A stretch of 64,000 nt of DNA from Musa acuminata AAA Group. Taxonomy: Eukaryota; Streptophyta; Magnoliopsida; Zingiberales; Musaceae. The notes beneath the pieces were generated by a model. That model saw only the letters and a program-made list of their open reading frames with translations. It was not told where the DNA came from and did no database searches. Shown here piece by piece: positions 12,901 to 25,020 of the stretch. The position numbers were made by a program, and so were the translations under genes. Each line of letters opens with the position of its first letter. The stretch's first letter is position 1. The stretch is taken from the NCBI RefSeq assembly GCF_036884655.1, contig NC_088338.1:2494501-2558500 (forward strand), written 5' to 3'.

Positions 12901-15900
12901 CCTTAGGAAGAAAATGGATAAGCTTTCAAGATATGGAGGCTGTAAAGTCACAAAGCTTAGTTTTGTTGGGCATTCTATTGGAAACATCATCATCAGGAGT
13001 GCCTTAACAGGTAATGATTATTTACTCGAGGAGTCATGATTATTTACTTGAATACGTCTTTTTCTGATATCTGTGTAGCATGTACTATTTTGCAGAGAGT
13101 GTAATGGGACCTTTCTTGAAGCACTTGTATACATATATGTCAATATCAGGGCCACATTTAGGGTATTGGTACAGCTCAAACTCTTTGTTCAATTCAGGAT
13201 TGTGGCTTTTGAAGAAACTCAAAGGAGCTCAGTGCATTAATCAACTTACTTCTACTGATGATCCAGATCTTCAGAATACATTCTTTTACAAGCTCTGTAA
13301 GGTAATAAAGCACTAAATATTTTAATATTTGCAGGACTTGCTACACATAATATACTAAGTCAGACTAGATAGGCTTGAAATTTTAGGGGGTTTACATATC
13401 TATCCTTTCAGTGTTAGGAAGTAGTATATTTGTACCTACAAATTTAGTGTAGCATATATGTCCAAATATTGAGATCCTCCATATAAACCCGTTCCTTTAA
13501 CATCCATCCAAAAATTTCAGATACTAATTATTGTTATCAATAGCTATCTTTAGTTTAAAAAAATAAAATACAAATACCTAATTTTTTTAATATTTATTTC
13601 ATCATTAGTGTCAACTAAGTGAATTTTTAAAGAGTACTAATGACGATTAAAATTTTGAAGTCCTTAATTGAACAGTCACATGATGACAGACAGACAGCTG
13701 ATGAAGATTTACTAAAATGGCATATATGCAAGTCTTTTGGGTTTGCTGGGATTTATATGCTAGACATATTTTTAGAAGTTAAAGACAATTACTGGCCTCG
13801 GAGGGACCTATAAGTAACTTTTCCTTTTTTTAAATTATGAATATTTAAGAATTATAGATAACATATTTTTATCAAAAACTAAACCTTGAGCAATTATTTG
13901 TCATTATTACTATATTCAGCAATTGTTATCCATCAGATAATAAAAGAAACTAATAGATATACACTATCTTCTACAGAAACTGTGGCCCTTGCTACAACTT
14001 TGCAATGAAAACTCGGTTTTCACTATTCCACTGTTTCTTTTCTACCTGTTTTAGTTTATATTTTCATCACCATTATAAACTTGACTAGTATAAACAGATG
14101 AGTGTAATTTGTTTGCCAGTTTGTGATTGCTGGTTGAAACTAGTGGTGATCTGCTCCGTAGTTTCTAACTCTCTATAATTTAAAGTTCTTTGCCGTGCAA
14201 CCTAAGTATGTTAGAATTTAGATGTAGTAAGAGAGAAGAGAGAGAGTCTAGACATAATTGTCTCTCCCTTTTTACTGGAAAAATGAACATGTTACCATGC
14301 AGCACTTGTTTTGAGCATCTCTTCTTCCCATGTTAGCAACCTAAAAAAATTAAAGAATACTACCATGATGCATGCCTCAGATTTGCAGTGATGACAACAT
14401 CATTTGAAGTCCACACTAAAAGCTTCACTAAAGGACAGGTGAGTTATATAATAGTGTAGAACTGTAGATATTTGTTGTGAAATGGATTTCCTGCTTATCC
14501 GAAGGAACATGAGAAGAATGTTGTAGAAATCTTTGTTAAGATCTTTAGTACTGCTTCATTTCAAGATCGTTTTTCTCTGGTTCGTGAGTTGTACTATTCC
14601 AACTTTAAAATATCGTTTGAATAGTTACTTACCATCTGGTGTTTACTACCGCAATCAAGCACTGGTGAAATACACTTTGTACGACTCGATATACCTTTAT
14701 TTTATTTTATATTTCATCATTGTTAGGCTGTTCATGATGGTAAACTGCTTAGTACGTTTGTACCAATCCAGCAAGTTTGTTGAAACCAGAATAAAACAAG
14801 TCTTTAGAATCTTGCTTGTATGTAATTTCTTATATGTTTTCTTGTCATTTTTCAGCAGAAGACATTGGAAAATTTCAAAAACATTATCCTGGTATCTTCC
14901 CCACAGGTACTATATTCTGTAAAGTTCTTTCCTGTATGTACTAAAATTAAACTGGCAGCTTGTGAAAAAAAGGAAACTTTAATGTACATTGTTAGAGTGG
15001 GTGCATTTAATTGAATTTTAAGACCATTCTATATGATTGGTCCCTAGAACCGTATATTGGTATATTTTGGTGAATTTTTAGATAAATGGTGTTACCGAAC
15101 ATCTAAATTTGCTCTTCCAAGCAAACCACTAAACACTTTCTTTTGTTTTTTCTCCTTTTCTTTTTCTTGAGAAAAGGTGACCTGATCAAAATTTGGCTCC
15201 TTTAACCCCTGATGGCTGAAAAAATAAGCAACTTTCAAGTTCTGCATTTGGCTACATTGTCTTATTTTGATTTTGTTTTCTGCTTGTATTTGTGTTATTT
15301 CTGCTGTATTGACAAACAAGGAGTACAGATCATTTCAATAAGTAGCTTATGCCTAGATTCATATTTGTTAAACAGATGCTGTTTTCTTTTTTAATGGCAT
15401 TTATTTTGTTTTTCAGCTAAGGCACCATTTTTCACTGCATCAAAAAAATGTTTCCTCTAGCATTTTTTTCTCAGACTAGGGTTTTGAACAGCACGATCAT
15501 TACATCTAGTCTAGGATTATTATGTGTGATAATGTATTTTATTGACAGAATTCTATGGGACAACTTTCTGATTGCTTTTATCTTACGTCTACAAGTGCAT
15601 GCTCATAAAAGATGTCACGAGTTGAGTCGATAGGATAGCTGACCTATTTATTTGATAAGTCTGAACCAACAGCTTAAAATTTTTGGTCTCATGTTGATAA
15701 TATGGTAGACCCACTCTAGTCTTATAAACCAACTCAAATCTGCACCCACTTCCAATATGGATCTGATTCTCCTCTTGTGGCTTGACATCTAATAAAAGCT
15801 GAAACCATAGCCCAAAATTATATTTCAGTATAATGCACGTCATGCATTGCCCAAGGGTGGCTCCTAATCCTTTCCTATTTGGGTCATGCTTAGTACTAGA

Positions 15901-16763
15901 TATATTTATCAATTGTAACAACTCCTTTTCGTATGATAACTGACTCATTAGTTTGATAAATTTGAACCACTCCCATAATGCTCAATCCCAAACTAATAAT
16001 GGTAGACCTACTCTGTCCCTATAAAGCAAACTCAAATCTCTTCCTCTTTTCAAATCTTCTCCCACTTTCATTAGGACTAAACTAGTATGTTTACAAATGA
16101 GTGCCCGATTGAAGTCTAACATGATATATAAGTGGCTTTGGGAAAACATAGTTAGTGGCTTGTTGCAAACTCTGCAAACATAGTTTTATAATCTAAGTGG
16201 CAGAATTTTAAAATGTTAGCATGTGCTTTTGTGATACCTATTAACAGATTATGAGCCCTTCTGAATACTTTGATCTTTAACCCTCCATAGTGCCGAATTT
16301 CTTTTTGTAGCAAAATATCAAACATGAAGAAACTTGCTATTTATCATTTCTTCTAGGTCATCCTGCTTCACCTCTTAACTTGTATCTGTTGACACTTGAT
16401 GTTTATTCACATGCAAAACAAATGATTGCTGTAGTAGTTCTTTTAATTGGTTTCCTTTTTTTTTTTTTCCAGGATGGTTACGTTCCTTACCATTCTGCCA
16501 GAATTGAACTGTGCCAGGCATCGTCTTGGGATCAGTCAAAGAAATCTCACATCTTCATGGACATGCTCAACAATTGCTTGGATCAAATCCGTGCTCCTTC
16601 ATCTGAACGGAGAGTATTCATGCGGTGTGATGTGAATTTTGACACATCTTCTCAAGTGAGGAACTTGAATACAATCATCGGGCGAGCAGCACACATAGAG
16701 TTTCTTGAGACCGACATATTTGCAAAGTTCATCATGTGGTCCTTTCCAGAATTCTTCCTTTGA
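3963..16763 (+). CDS. FAM135/DUF676-type putative serine esterase (ZW18-like)
   Basis: Predicted alpha/beta-hydrolase of the plant FAM135-like family; the substrate is unknown. Fifteen in-phase exons: 3963-4138, 4253-4338, 5561-5745, 5795-5859, 5989-6180, 6275-6326, 7432-7698, 7859-7992, 8984-9173, 9285-9344, 9420-9656, 12752-13010, 13096-13301, 14856 (or 14859)-14906 and 16473-16763. They encode about 816 aa (815 with the alternative acceptor of exon 14). The N-terminal half carries the conserved VHEIAIYIHRFHNLDLFQQG and IFAVWRIDDADHSFFTHPF blocks. The C-terminal DUF676 domain has an oxyanion-loop motif VVFVHGFQG near residue 545, nucleophile elbow GHSIG (Ser about 623), SISGPHLG, NIILVSSPQDGYVPYHSARI, and AAHIEF near the C-terminus as the probable catalytic His (about 794). 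All junctions are GT-AG. The start at 3963 is the first ATG after an in-frame stop; a second in-frame ATG is at 4068. Intron 11 (3.1 kb) carries the LTR array described separately. Confidence 0.9.
7725..7802. repeat. 39-bp perfect tandem duplication in esterase intron 7
   Basis: Two adjacent identical 39-bp units (7725-7763 and 7764-7802), each containing GCTTTTGAGCATTTTGG, lie just downstream of exon 7. The second unit runs into a T-rich tract before the exon 8 acceptor. Perfect identity suggests a recent duplication. It does not change coding sequence. Confidence 0.9.
8090..8810 (-). mobile_element. Decayed LINE (non-LTR) reverse transcriptase fragment in esterase intron 8
   Basis: On the minus strand, 8610-8801 translates to a segment with NQSGFMPTLSTIEFTYLLR, matching the GFMPGRST...LLR block of plant LINE reverse transcriptases. 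Further along, 8093-8335 has INEFQYHGPNFQYEGETD and DIHIMHILKTW, matching the later FRYLGS...GEID..HRI..GW block. The order agrees with minus-strand transcription, antisense to the host gene. Stops and frame changes separate the pieces, so it is dead. Family call is from memory of these motifs. Confidence 0.65.
10556..12428. mobile_element. Array of seven TRIM-like LTR units (two reverse, five forward)
   Basis: A unit of about 213 bp starts TGATAAGGACATTTAGTCCC and ends AAATGTTGACTTATCA, i.e. TG...CA with short inverted ends. Copies: reverse 10556-10768 and 10824 to about 11019 (truncated); forward 11051-11370 (interrupted by a 99-bp insertion plus its 8-bp duplication), 11426-11638, 11694-11894, 11950-12160 and 12216-12428. 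Spacers of 55 bp separate them; the reverse-to-forward junction keeps about 31 bp. Each spacer begins (GA)TTGGTGCTAGAAGG, at the place of a primer-binding site, and ends with a purine-rich GGGAGGGAGCAC before the next unit, as a polypurine tract would. This resembles a terminal-repeat retrotransposon in miniature, multiplied by recombination. No coding capacity. The TRIM assignment is inference from structure. Confidence 0.75.
11069..11167. mobile_element. 99-bp TACCG-rich MITE inserted in an LTR, with 8-bp target duplication
   Basis: The insertion splits the forward LTR unit starting at 11051. ATTTAGTC occurs at 11061-11068 and again at 11168-11175, and removing the insert plus one copy restores exactly 213 bp. 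Ends are imperfect inverted repeats (GGTTCTAAATACCGTAC at the left, matching the complement of the right end GTATGGTATTGTAAAC). An 8-bp target duplication suits an hAT-type non-autonomous element. The superfamily is inference. Confidence 0.7.
15620..16075. repeat. Pair of diverged direct repeats in the last intron of the esterase gene
   Basis: The segments at about 15620-15745 and 15935-16040 share ordered blocks: TTTGATAA, then GAACCA, AATATGGTAGACC or AATGGTAGACC, CTCT, TATAAA and CAAACTCAAATCT or CCAACTCAAATCT. This looks like two decayed copies or terminal repeats of a short LTR-like element. No coding sequence is associated. Confidence 0.45.
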
Positions 16764-18624
16764 CGAGTGCACTTGTGAAACAGCTTTAGCTTCTCGTGTT
16801 CGCACTTCTTTGTCATCCATTTCTGTTGTCCCCACTAACATTAGTGCAGCTGCTAATATGAAAAGCTAAGAGGTCATTACGATGCTCTGGGAGTGAACAC
16901 ATGGAGCATCAAGCTGGAATGAAACACATAGGAGTCTGTTGTATAGTATCTTCATTCTAAAATTCATTTATTTCATTCCTTTTTTTTCATGAATGTACAT
17001 GTAATCACCTTTCTCATATATAACATTATTTAATCTTTTTTCTCACAGAATTCTGCGAGGTTATGTAAAGGTAATATGCATCTGGTAAGTGTAAATATAA
17101 TAAGCTGGAATTAGGAGTGTTTCATAATACTTGTTGTGTTGTTCATCACGTAGTTTGCAATTATATTCTTGTTTGCAATGAAATATTATTGTATTGCTCA
17201 TGACGTGCTTCTATCATCAAAATCCCTATGAACCCTATATACATATTTAGTGTCACTTTGCGACTTCCACAAGCATTAGAGTCCACAATTTATTAGAACA
17301 GGTTTGTCATTGTCCGAAATCAGTTTCCAGAAGGTGAGAAAACATGACATTATCAAGAAAGATCCTGAGTTTAAAGCTTGAAGTTATGATCATTGTACGC
17401 CCCTAATGACCACATATCAGACTGAGGCAAATGCTGCCCTAAAGACATCTGAATGCTCTTGATTTAGTCGCAAACTCATGATGAAGCATAGTTAAAGCGA
17501 ATCATTTGTGGGTTTTCTCGGATAAATCCCTCTTATCTTTTATTTCGCTTGGAGAAATACCCTCCCATCTCAAACTCATTAAAGGGCCCTCAATATTAGA
17601 AAAGACATGAGTTTCTCACCAAAATCCACCTAGATTGGATAGATTCTTTAGCCAAATCATTCTGTAAGGGGAGGAGCTCTCTCTAAACAAAATGAGAAAA
17701 GGTAGTTTGATCCTGCAAAATCCACAAATGTGGGGGTTTTTTTGTCCCCTGGGAAATCACTTTTAAGATATTCAAATGGTTACCAAAGGTCAAAATAAGC
17801 AAGCAAAAAATTGTGGGACAATTTTCCTGAAATAAAAATTCTCTTTTTTGATTTTAAAAAAAGGTATCATAGTTTTTAGTTTTTCAATTTGGTGCCCAAT
17901 ATTTCTTACAATACTCGTAATACCCCTCGTCTCACTCATTGCTCGTCGCCCATATCGTCTCCGCCCTATAGTGGCTACCTTCGTCTTATCGTGAAGTTTC
18001 TCTGTGCATAGCCCTAGTCCTACAATCCATGAAGCCTCTATCCTCAACGTTAACTATTTTTGTTGTCGGTTGTCATCTTTGGCATGTCGTGAGGCCTCAT
18101 CGCGAGCATCCTCATCTTGTGGTTACTGTCCTCCTTAGCTTTCATTGAGACTATTGCCTTGACTCAGAGTCAAAGGGTAATGAGAAATTGTTGACGTTTG
18201 CGACGCCCATGATAGCTCTGTTGGAATGAGAAAGGAAGATGTTACGAATGATGAGGCTTCACAAAATCATCTCATAGATAATTGAGTATGAGAAAGAAGT
18301 TACGATGATAATATAGCAGAGAAAGGGAAAGAGGAGGGCGAGCCCAAAGTCGCCTCTATAGGGATATAGCATGTCAACAAGTGATGATAGGGAGGGTGCC
18401 AAGGCATCGAGTTCTCGTTGTAAGGCAAAAGTGATGGACAATAGCGAGGGTATTACTAATTTCTTAAACTTTCTGATATAATCCACCATCGATTAACCTC
18501 CTTGTTTGAAGTTAACAAATTCCACTAGTGATTGATAACACTGAAATACTTTTGACAAAAAATATCCTCAAATCTTTCTCAGATTATTTATTCAACATCT
18601 ATAGTCTTACATCTCACCAGTTAC

Positions 18625-18712
<88 letters not shown>

Positions 18713-19188
18713 CCCTGACACCACCAGTAGTTAACAAGTGAACATATTACAATAGTATAATATACAAAAAACAATTTACTATATTCAAAACATTAATAAA
18801 CTAGAATCTTATGAACACTACATTGATCATATAAAAAGTATAATCCATCCGTCCTAACAAAATCAACCCCCACGTAGCTTACAAAACGATATTACAATAG
18901 AGATCTTCTGCGGTAGAGACAGAGATGGAAACAAAAACTCTGAACAAGTGTAGCCAAGAAAAATAATCTACGTCGACAATCAGCCCAAGAAAATAAAAAA
19001 CAATGTCAAGTTAAGTAACTACAATGCCGATATAGCCCAGGAACATAACTTGTTTCAATCGTGACAAATATGATTTGTAACATCATAATTCACTACTCAA
19101 AGCTCGGAGTTGTGGTGGTTGATACATTTGGAAATGCCCCATTATTTCAAATACATTTCATAGTGGACTTACACACTGAAGACTTACC
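16764..19188. other. Convergent intergenic region between esterase and RING-H2 genes
   Basis: Holds the 3' untranslated parts of two convergent genes. 17790-18490 contains moderately GC-rich, codon-like but stop-broken sequence (for example around 17930-18130) of unrecognised origin, perhaps old repeat debris. A long AT microsatellite follows at 18627. I see no intact gene. Confidence 0.5.
18627..18709. repeat. AT dinucleotide microsatellite, about 41 units
   Basis: An uninterrupted run of about 83 bases of alternating A and T. The reading frame across it (18528-18710) that yields an Ile-Tyr repeat is an artefact of the repeat. Confidence 0.95.
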
Positions 19189-22100
19189 TCAAACACTGCC
19201 ATCAGCTTTGATGACGTTCGACACCGATCCTTCCTCATCATGCCGAAGTTGTTGAGCTTCTCTTCTAACACAGATGAGGTCATCAGCACCATCTCTCTGC
19301 TCCTCAGCTGCTTCAATTTGGGAGTTAACAAATCCCGAATTGGTTGGCCTCTCTGATGATTGTTCTTCTAAGCTCCCTTGTTCAACTTCAACTGCATGAT
19401 CTGAGAAGTCGCTAGCAGTGGATTTGGTAGCTGGAAGAAGCGAGACTCGGCAGAGAGGACAAGTTGTGTTGGTTGCAAGCCAGTGATCAATGCAATCGAC
19501 ATGAAACGTGTGCCCACATGGGGGTATCCTCTGGAGGCGTTCATCTGACTGGTAGTCCCCCAAGCACACAGAGCATCTACGAAAACAAAAATGTTAATAG
19601 AACCGATTTATCCATCTGCAGAGGAAACAACACCATACTCCTAATTGACCTTGTAAAAGTATAGGAAACAATTTTTGTATAAGGATCTTTTGGCATTGTC
19701 AATTGCACAAACTAACATTGGTAATGTATAAGCAGCACTAACATTGATTATTTAGTTAATACATCTAAAATTCATAAACCTGTCCATAAAAAAGTTTGTT
19801 AAAAAAAGAGAAAACAGTTGAGGATCTTTTGTACATAACCCCCTGCGATTTACAACTTGAAACAGACATTATCCACCTTGTTCAAAATGTCCTGTAACAT
19901 CAGTAGATACTAACAGAATAAGAAAATACAAATTTTCTTTCCCCAAATATTTCCTATATTTCATAATATTCTCGCTTATGTTTCCTATATGCGTACTGGT
20001 TTTAAGTAGAACATAGAAAAATTCTACTATTATCGATAGATTCTGAAAATGTTTGACCAGATAATGAACAGAGATCTACCAAGGAGTAGCTGGGTCAAAC
20101 CCTGAACGTCAACCCACACTTATAAACAAAAACAAGGAAAGATATGAAAAGAACAAGAAAAACCATAGAAAACAAACACCAAATAAAAGAACAAAAAATA
20201 ATGGTTATCAAATCCAGACCAGACCAATTGGTCGGACAAGAGAAACCAGGATCGAGACCCGTAGCCAGTTTGGTGTAGAAAAATCTAATTGAATTGGCAA
20301 GCCATCCAAATTTATGGTGATCCGGTCATGATGAAATATCTCCAGAAAGTAAAAGGAGATAACTAGTGGATTAACAAACATTAGTATCATCCAAGTGCTT
20401 CGGGAAAGAGACTATGAAGGTAGATGCATTATCCAAGTGCTTCGGGAAAGAGAATATGAAGGTAGATGCATTATCCAAGTTGACTTCACGATTATATCCG
20501 GCTTTTGGGGGCAACATATTGAAGAAAACATTGACGACCCCAAGCGTTGATCTTCCCAAAGTACTGAATATCGCTGTCAAGCCCTGCTGGATGTACAAGA
20601 TCGTGGAGCACAAAAAAACTAGTGTGTTGACTCTTGATCCGGTTGCATCTCAGTGATTACAGAGGGAAGCTTGCTTGATTTAGTCTAGTTAACAGTCAAC
20701 TATGTCGAAGTTAATTAACCAGTCATATTTGACATGCCTCGGACCCTCTGAAGCAGAAAAAGTGTTATATAGCAGGGATACATTGACCTAAAGTGCTACA
20801 TAGAACATATCAGCGGGAAGATCTTAGCATCTAAAGTGCTACGACAAATGTATTACTGGCCAACACTAAAGGACACATTGACCTACATGCAGAAACACCA
20901 TCAATGTCAATTTAGTTGGCAGTAGAGTTACCTCCTACCAACTGTGCTTGACCTTTGGCACAGTGGGGAGTGGACCTGCTCGGACCCTTCATACCAGCAT
21001 AATCAATGCAAGTATTTAATAGCCAATGGGTCGAGGTTGAACCATTTGTAAGCAATACTGAGACGCAGGTCGAGGCCTTCTTATAGAAAAAACATCATTA
21101 TTTGAAGAGAGGGTCCCAAAAGTTCTCATAATCAACAACAACACTCAGTTTAGCAATGCAAAGCACAGGAGTTCAAACAGACAAATCAAGTTGACCAATC
21201 GTACACTCCTAGAAGGATTGAAGAAGTGCATCATCAACGGTGTAAAATTTATAGTGTTGTTGAAAGACTTTACACAATAGAGTGCCTACTTATCTATGAC
21301 ATCCTCAATAAGACAGAAGGCCCAAAAGTATGGTTTTACTTAAGTTGGGAAGGACTGCTAAAATGCTACTTGTAGAATAAAATTTTGATAGGTATACCAA
21401 GGAATGGTTCTAAATATTACCCGAACCGGACCATACCGAGTGGTATTTATCAGTCCAACGAGGAATATGGATGCAGACCACCCCTTTTTCCAGATCAGAA
21501 ACCTAATCCTCCTCCAACTCATAGTCACATGAGTCTCCAACTCTATCATCTAAATAAATTCTACTCCTAATCTATTTAAGAAAATCATCAAAAACTCAAA
21601 ATTAAAATTAGCAAACTACCCTCAGCCAAAATTTAGTCAAGAATCCATGAATAACACTCTCCATCTACCACATGGAGTATGTCAATTGGTACAGTGAATT
21701 TTTACACCAACTATGAGATGACACATGAAACCCAAATCAGTCAAACCTTGTTATGGCTGGTTGCGACAGGGAATATTTTCTCAACCAAACTTGACACAAT
21801 AGATCTTCTCTAAGCATATATGCTTATGGCTAGTGCACTATAAAAAATATCCCCTCTATAGGTAAGCCATGAACATTAGACTACATAACATACTCTTTTC
21901 CCATGTCGGGCCGGTCTTTACTTGAGCATCGAAAGAGCCTTGTTGGACATGCCCTAGCAATAGTTTCTCTATGTCTCCATGCTGCTTAGAGGTCGTCCAT
22001 ATAGAAAAATAGTCAAGTTCGGCAACCACAACATCTCACTTCCATAGACAATTAATATAGTGAATATTTTTCCATAGACAACTTATTGCACCCTAACTGT

Positions 22101-23334
22101 TCCGTCGTAACAAACAGGTCAAATAGCATAATTGTAGAAGTAATGTGGCAACATATAAAGTTAGAATTGGCATTTCTAGTAAGGTAAAGACGTGCCAACC
22201 AAGTGAAGGACCATCTGATTGTTAATTGTCCAAGTAAAATAAACATGTTGTTCTACTCAAACTGAAAATTAACTTCGTTTACAAGGCAGAAATACAAATG
22301 TTGGAGTACTATGAATATTATAAACCTTTTCACATCAAATGCAGAATAATCATCTTAAGGGCTTTTGGTTCCATTGCTCATGATTTTTCCCTCATGTCAT
22401 ATGCATATAAAACATAAATGTACTTCATTTTCAGCATAGGTATTGCAGAAAGTGGGTGTCTAAAAATTAGCCTGACTTTACATTCAAAGATCCCTGCTGT
22501 TGACATATAAGGCCCAAGCAAGCCAGGACAGAAGTTTCCAGTGAGAACTCGTTTCATTTAATCCATACATTCAGAAGATATAAATCAGGTGTAGTGAATA
22601 ATATATTATGAAACTATTCAAGTTAATTCATGCCCAAATATGAACCTGTGTGATTTTGAGAAAATAAGTTACCTAATGCACATAAAAAATTTAAGCAACA
22701 ACCATTAACATAAAGTGAATCAATAAATACAACTACACCTAACTCGCACAATCTAAATTGAAGTGGCGATAGGTGTCACTATAACAAAAAGTTAAGAATT
22801 TCAAATGTACACTCAGATGAGATCCCACATATAGCAAAGAAATCTTGCAGCAATATGCAATAAGTATAACTAAAAAGTAAAGGGAAAAAACATGCAATCA
22901 GTACTATAAAACATTGGGGGAAGTCACAAAGTTCATTATAAGAGCAACTCACTGTGTCTCTCTGATCAAAAAGCTCTCCTTGAAAACGACGACCGGAAGC
23001 ATCTCTCTGACTTCTTTTTTTATGCCCGATTCTGAACTCTGGATGGGGATAAACAAACGGTAATCAAAGACTGACATCAACAGGTAACATGCCTCGGTGT
23101 CCAATACTCGAGACAAGAACTTACTCTCGGCACGTCTCCTCTACCCAGCTGGGAGGCTCTCAGCCTCAAGGACTGCCAATGCGCTCGCCGCCGCCGCAAG
23201 TAGGACAAGTAGAATAAGAGGAGCAGGATGAATGTGAAGAAGACTGGCACGGAAAAGATGAAAGCCTGGTAGAGCTTGAGCTCAGGGGAAGCAGCTGAAC
23301 AGTATGTGGGTGGGTCTGAGGAGCCACAAGACAT
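19189..23334 (-). CDS. ATL-type RING-H2 E3 ubiquitin ligase with N-terminal membrane anchor
   Basis: Predicted membrane-bound E3 ubiquitin ligase of the plant ATL family, closest by recollection to the ATL7/ATL58/ATL59 group. Three in-phase exons: 23334-23125, 23038-22953 and 19576-19189, 227 aa. The chosen start gives MSCGSSDPPTYCSAASPELK; an in-frame upstream start would add 68 residues not expected for the family. A transmembrane helix spans about residues 24-46 and is followed by RRRR. A basic/hydrophobic block KKEVREMLPVVVFKESF precedes the RING, as in ATL proteins. The RING-H2 has ligands C100, C103, C119, H121, H124, C127, C138 and C141, with the Trp131 expected for E2 contact. The tail is acidic and low in complexity. 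Intron 2 is 3.4 kb and carries a Gypsy fragment. Gene is convergent with the esterase gene. Confidence 0.9.
20380..21260 (+). mobile_element. Decayed Ty3/Gypsy pol fragment in RING-H2 gene intron 2
   Basis: On the plus strand, antisense to the host gene, pieces in different frames match Gypsy pol: KVDALSKLTS at about 20461-20490 (end of the RNase H region), AQWGVDLLGPF at about 20957-20990 (integrase entry), a KYLI...RVE block after it, and LTNRTLLEGLKKC near 21193-21231. Frameshifts and stops separate them. No LTRs are evident. Fragment is non-functional. Confidence 0.75.
20391..20474 (+). repeat. 42-bp in-frame tandem duplication inside the Gypsy fragment
   Basis: Two near-identical 42-bp units, differing at one site (CTATG or ATATG), each containing CCAAGTGCTTCGGGAAAG. 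The unit is 14 codons long and repeats the MKVDALSK segment in frame. The duplication falls within already decayed pol sequence. Confidence 0.8.
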
Positions 23335-25020
23335 CACCAAGATGAAGCCCCAAACGCAATAACTCCAGGAACAGTTCATACACCAACAGAAGCCAAATCT
23401 TTGAGAGATGAAGCCCTCGAAAAGCCCAAGAAAGAGGAGGAGGCAGGCATTAGGGTTTGTGGTCGACTTTGTTGGGGGAAAAATCGAGTCCTTAGATTCA
23501 TGGAAGGGGCGGAAGGCGTCGCTTGTGGGGATGGGCAAGAGATGGATCTGATGCGAGGAGGGGAGGCAACATGTATGGGGTCAGATGGGCATGCTGTGAA
23601 GAGTGGGACCCTCTGAGGCCACGTCGGCGAAAGTACGCGTGCGATTTGGTTACATTATAGAGCGATAGGTTGGAGCCCCATCAAGCAATGCAATTTCGTG
23701 GAATTAGGGAGGCGGATAAAAATGCTTAATTTACACAATACATATATATAATATGATTTTCTAAAAATATTTTTCTCAGATATAACTGGCTCACTTATTA
23801 TAATATTTCTGAATAAATTTATGATATTTTATTTTAATAATAAAAAACAATACAAAGCTCATTCAAGAATCCCGTAATTGAAGAACTTTTCAATAATCTT
23901 TTAACATGTGCATGGATTAATATACATCAAATTTCGTACATACATACGTACTATATGTATAATAAGAAGATCAAGCCACTGATTTACTAGTAAACCTGTT
24001 GGCCATTGCATGTCCTAGGAATCAAATACATGCATAAAAGAAAATTAGATAGCCATCTTGCAACTTAAATTACAGCTTGGCTATATGACTTAGGATTAGT
24101 CCTAAAGATTTATTACTACCTAAAATTATCGTAAGAAATATAACAAGAAAAATATCAATTAATTGCAGGATTGAGAATAATTTCACTGCTTATATCTTCA
24201 TGATTGATTGAAGTCATTTTAAAAATTATAGAAATTCTGGTCTAAGTATCCAAATTAGTTAAGCATGGATACGTTCACTTGTTGAATGTAGCATAAATAA
24301 ATTGGATACCAACATAAATGAAACAAAGACCAGTTGAAATAGCTGGTCCAACATTCACAATTATCCACCACACAATTTATAGAGAAATATTTAGAAGGTG
24401 CATGGAGCTACTGTTGAACAACTACCTGCACAAGCAAACTAGTAAATGTCAAGAGGCATCACGACCTTACGGTTCAGTATGGATCAGGCAGTTACTGATG
24501 CTGTATAATTTTTGTTCTATATATTATTTGATGACACTGGACGATATACTGTCAGATACACCAATATCAAACTGATCCAGTAGGTTACCGAAATAATAAT
24601 AGGCTGATTATTAAGTCCCTGGAGACGATTACCCCTATCAAATCTATACCCACAATAAGTTTGAGTAACTACATGGGAAAAACATGATTAGTCTACCAAA
24701 CCAGTCGTCTATATAGTCACTAAATAAAGGAAGAAGAAATATAGACATCCTTTTAGTTGTGGCAAAATTCAACAGCCATGAGATATGTAACCAATTTTCA
24801 CTCTTGTTGTAACAACAAATAGTCTCGATATTGAATGAGTGGAAACTTACTAATCAACTCACCGAGAGCATCTTCATCAATTTATTGTAACTTGGCAAAT
24901 ATCAACGTGCTATCCTCCAGCATAGCCCATTGCAAGCAGCTCCTACAATCCAGGAGAGAAGAAGTAGTGACGTCCTGGTTCTGTCAATTATATATTGCTC
25001 GGTCCTCTAATTACCTTGTT
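23335..25020. other. Intergenic region between RING-H2 and eIF2D genes
   Basis: The right end of the RING-H2 gene (23335 to about 23660) is GC-rich and probably holds its leader and promoter. The remainder is AT-rich. I see no gene, RNA or clear repeat in 23700-25020; the 3' untranslated region of the minus-strand eIF2D gene must lie at its right end. Confidence 0.5.

Noticed and set aside
18528..18710. 60-codon plus-strand frame ending in an Ile-Tyr repeat
   Set aside because: Product of the AT microsatellite.
22951..23538. A longer N-terminus for the RING-H2 protein starting at 23538
   Set aside because: The extra 68 residues lack similarity to ATL proteins as I know them, and the ATG at 23334 gives the family's usual short pre-membrane segment.
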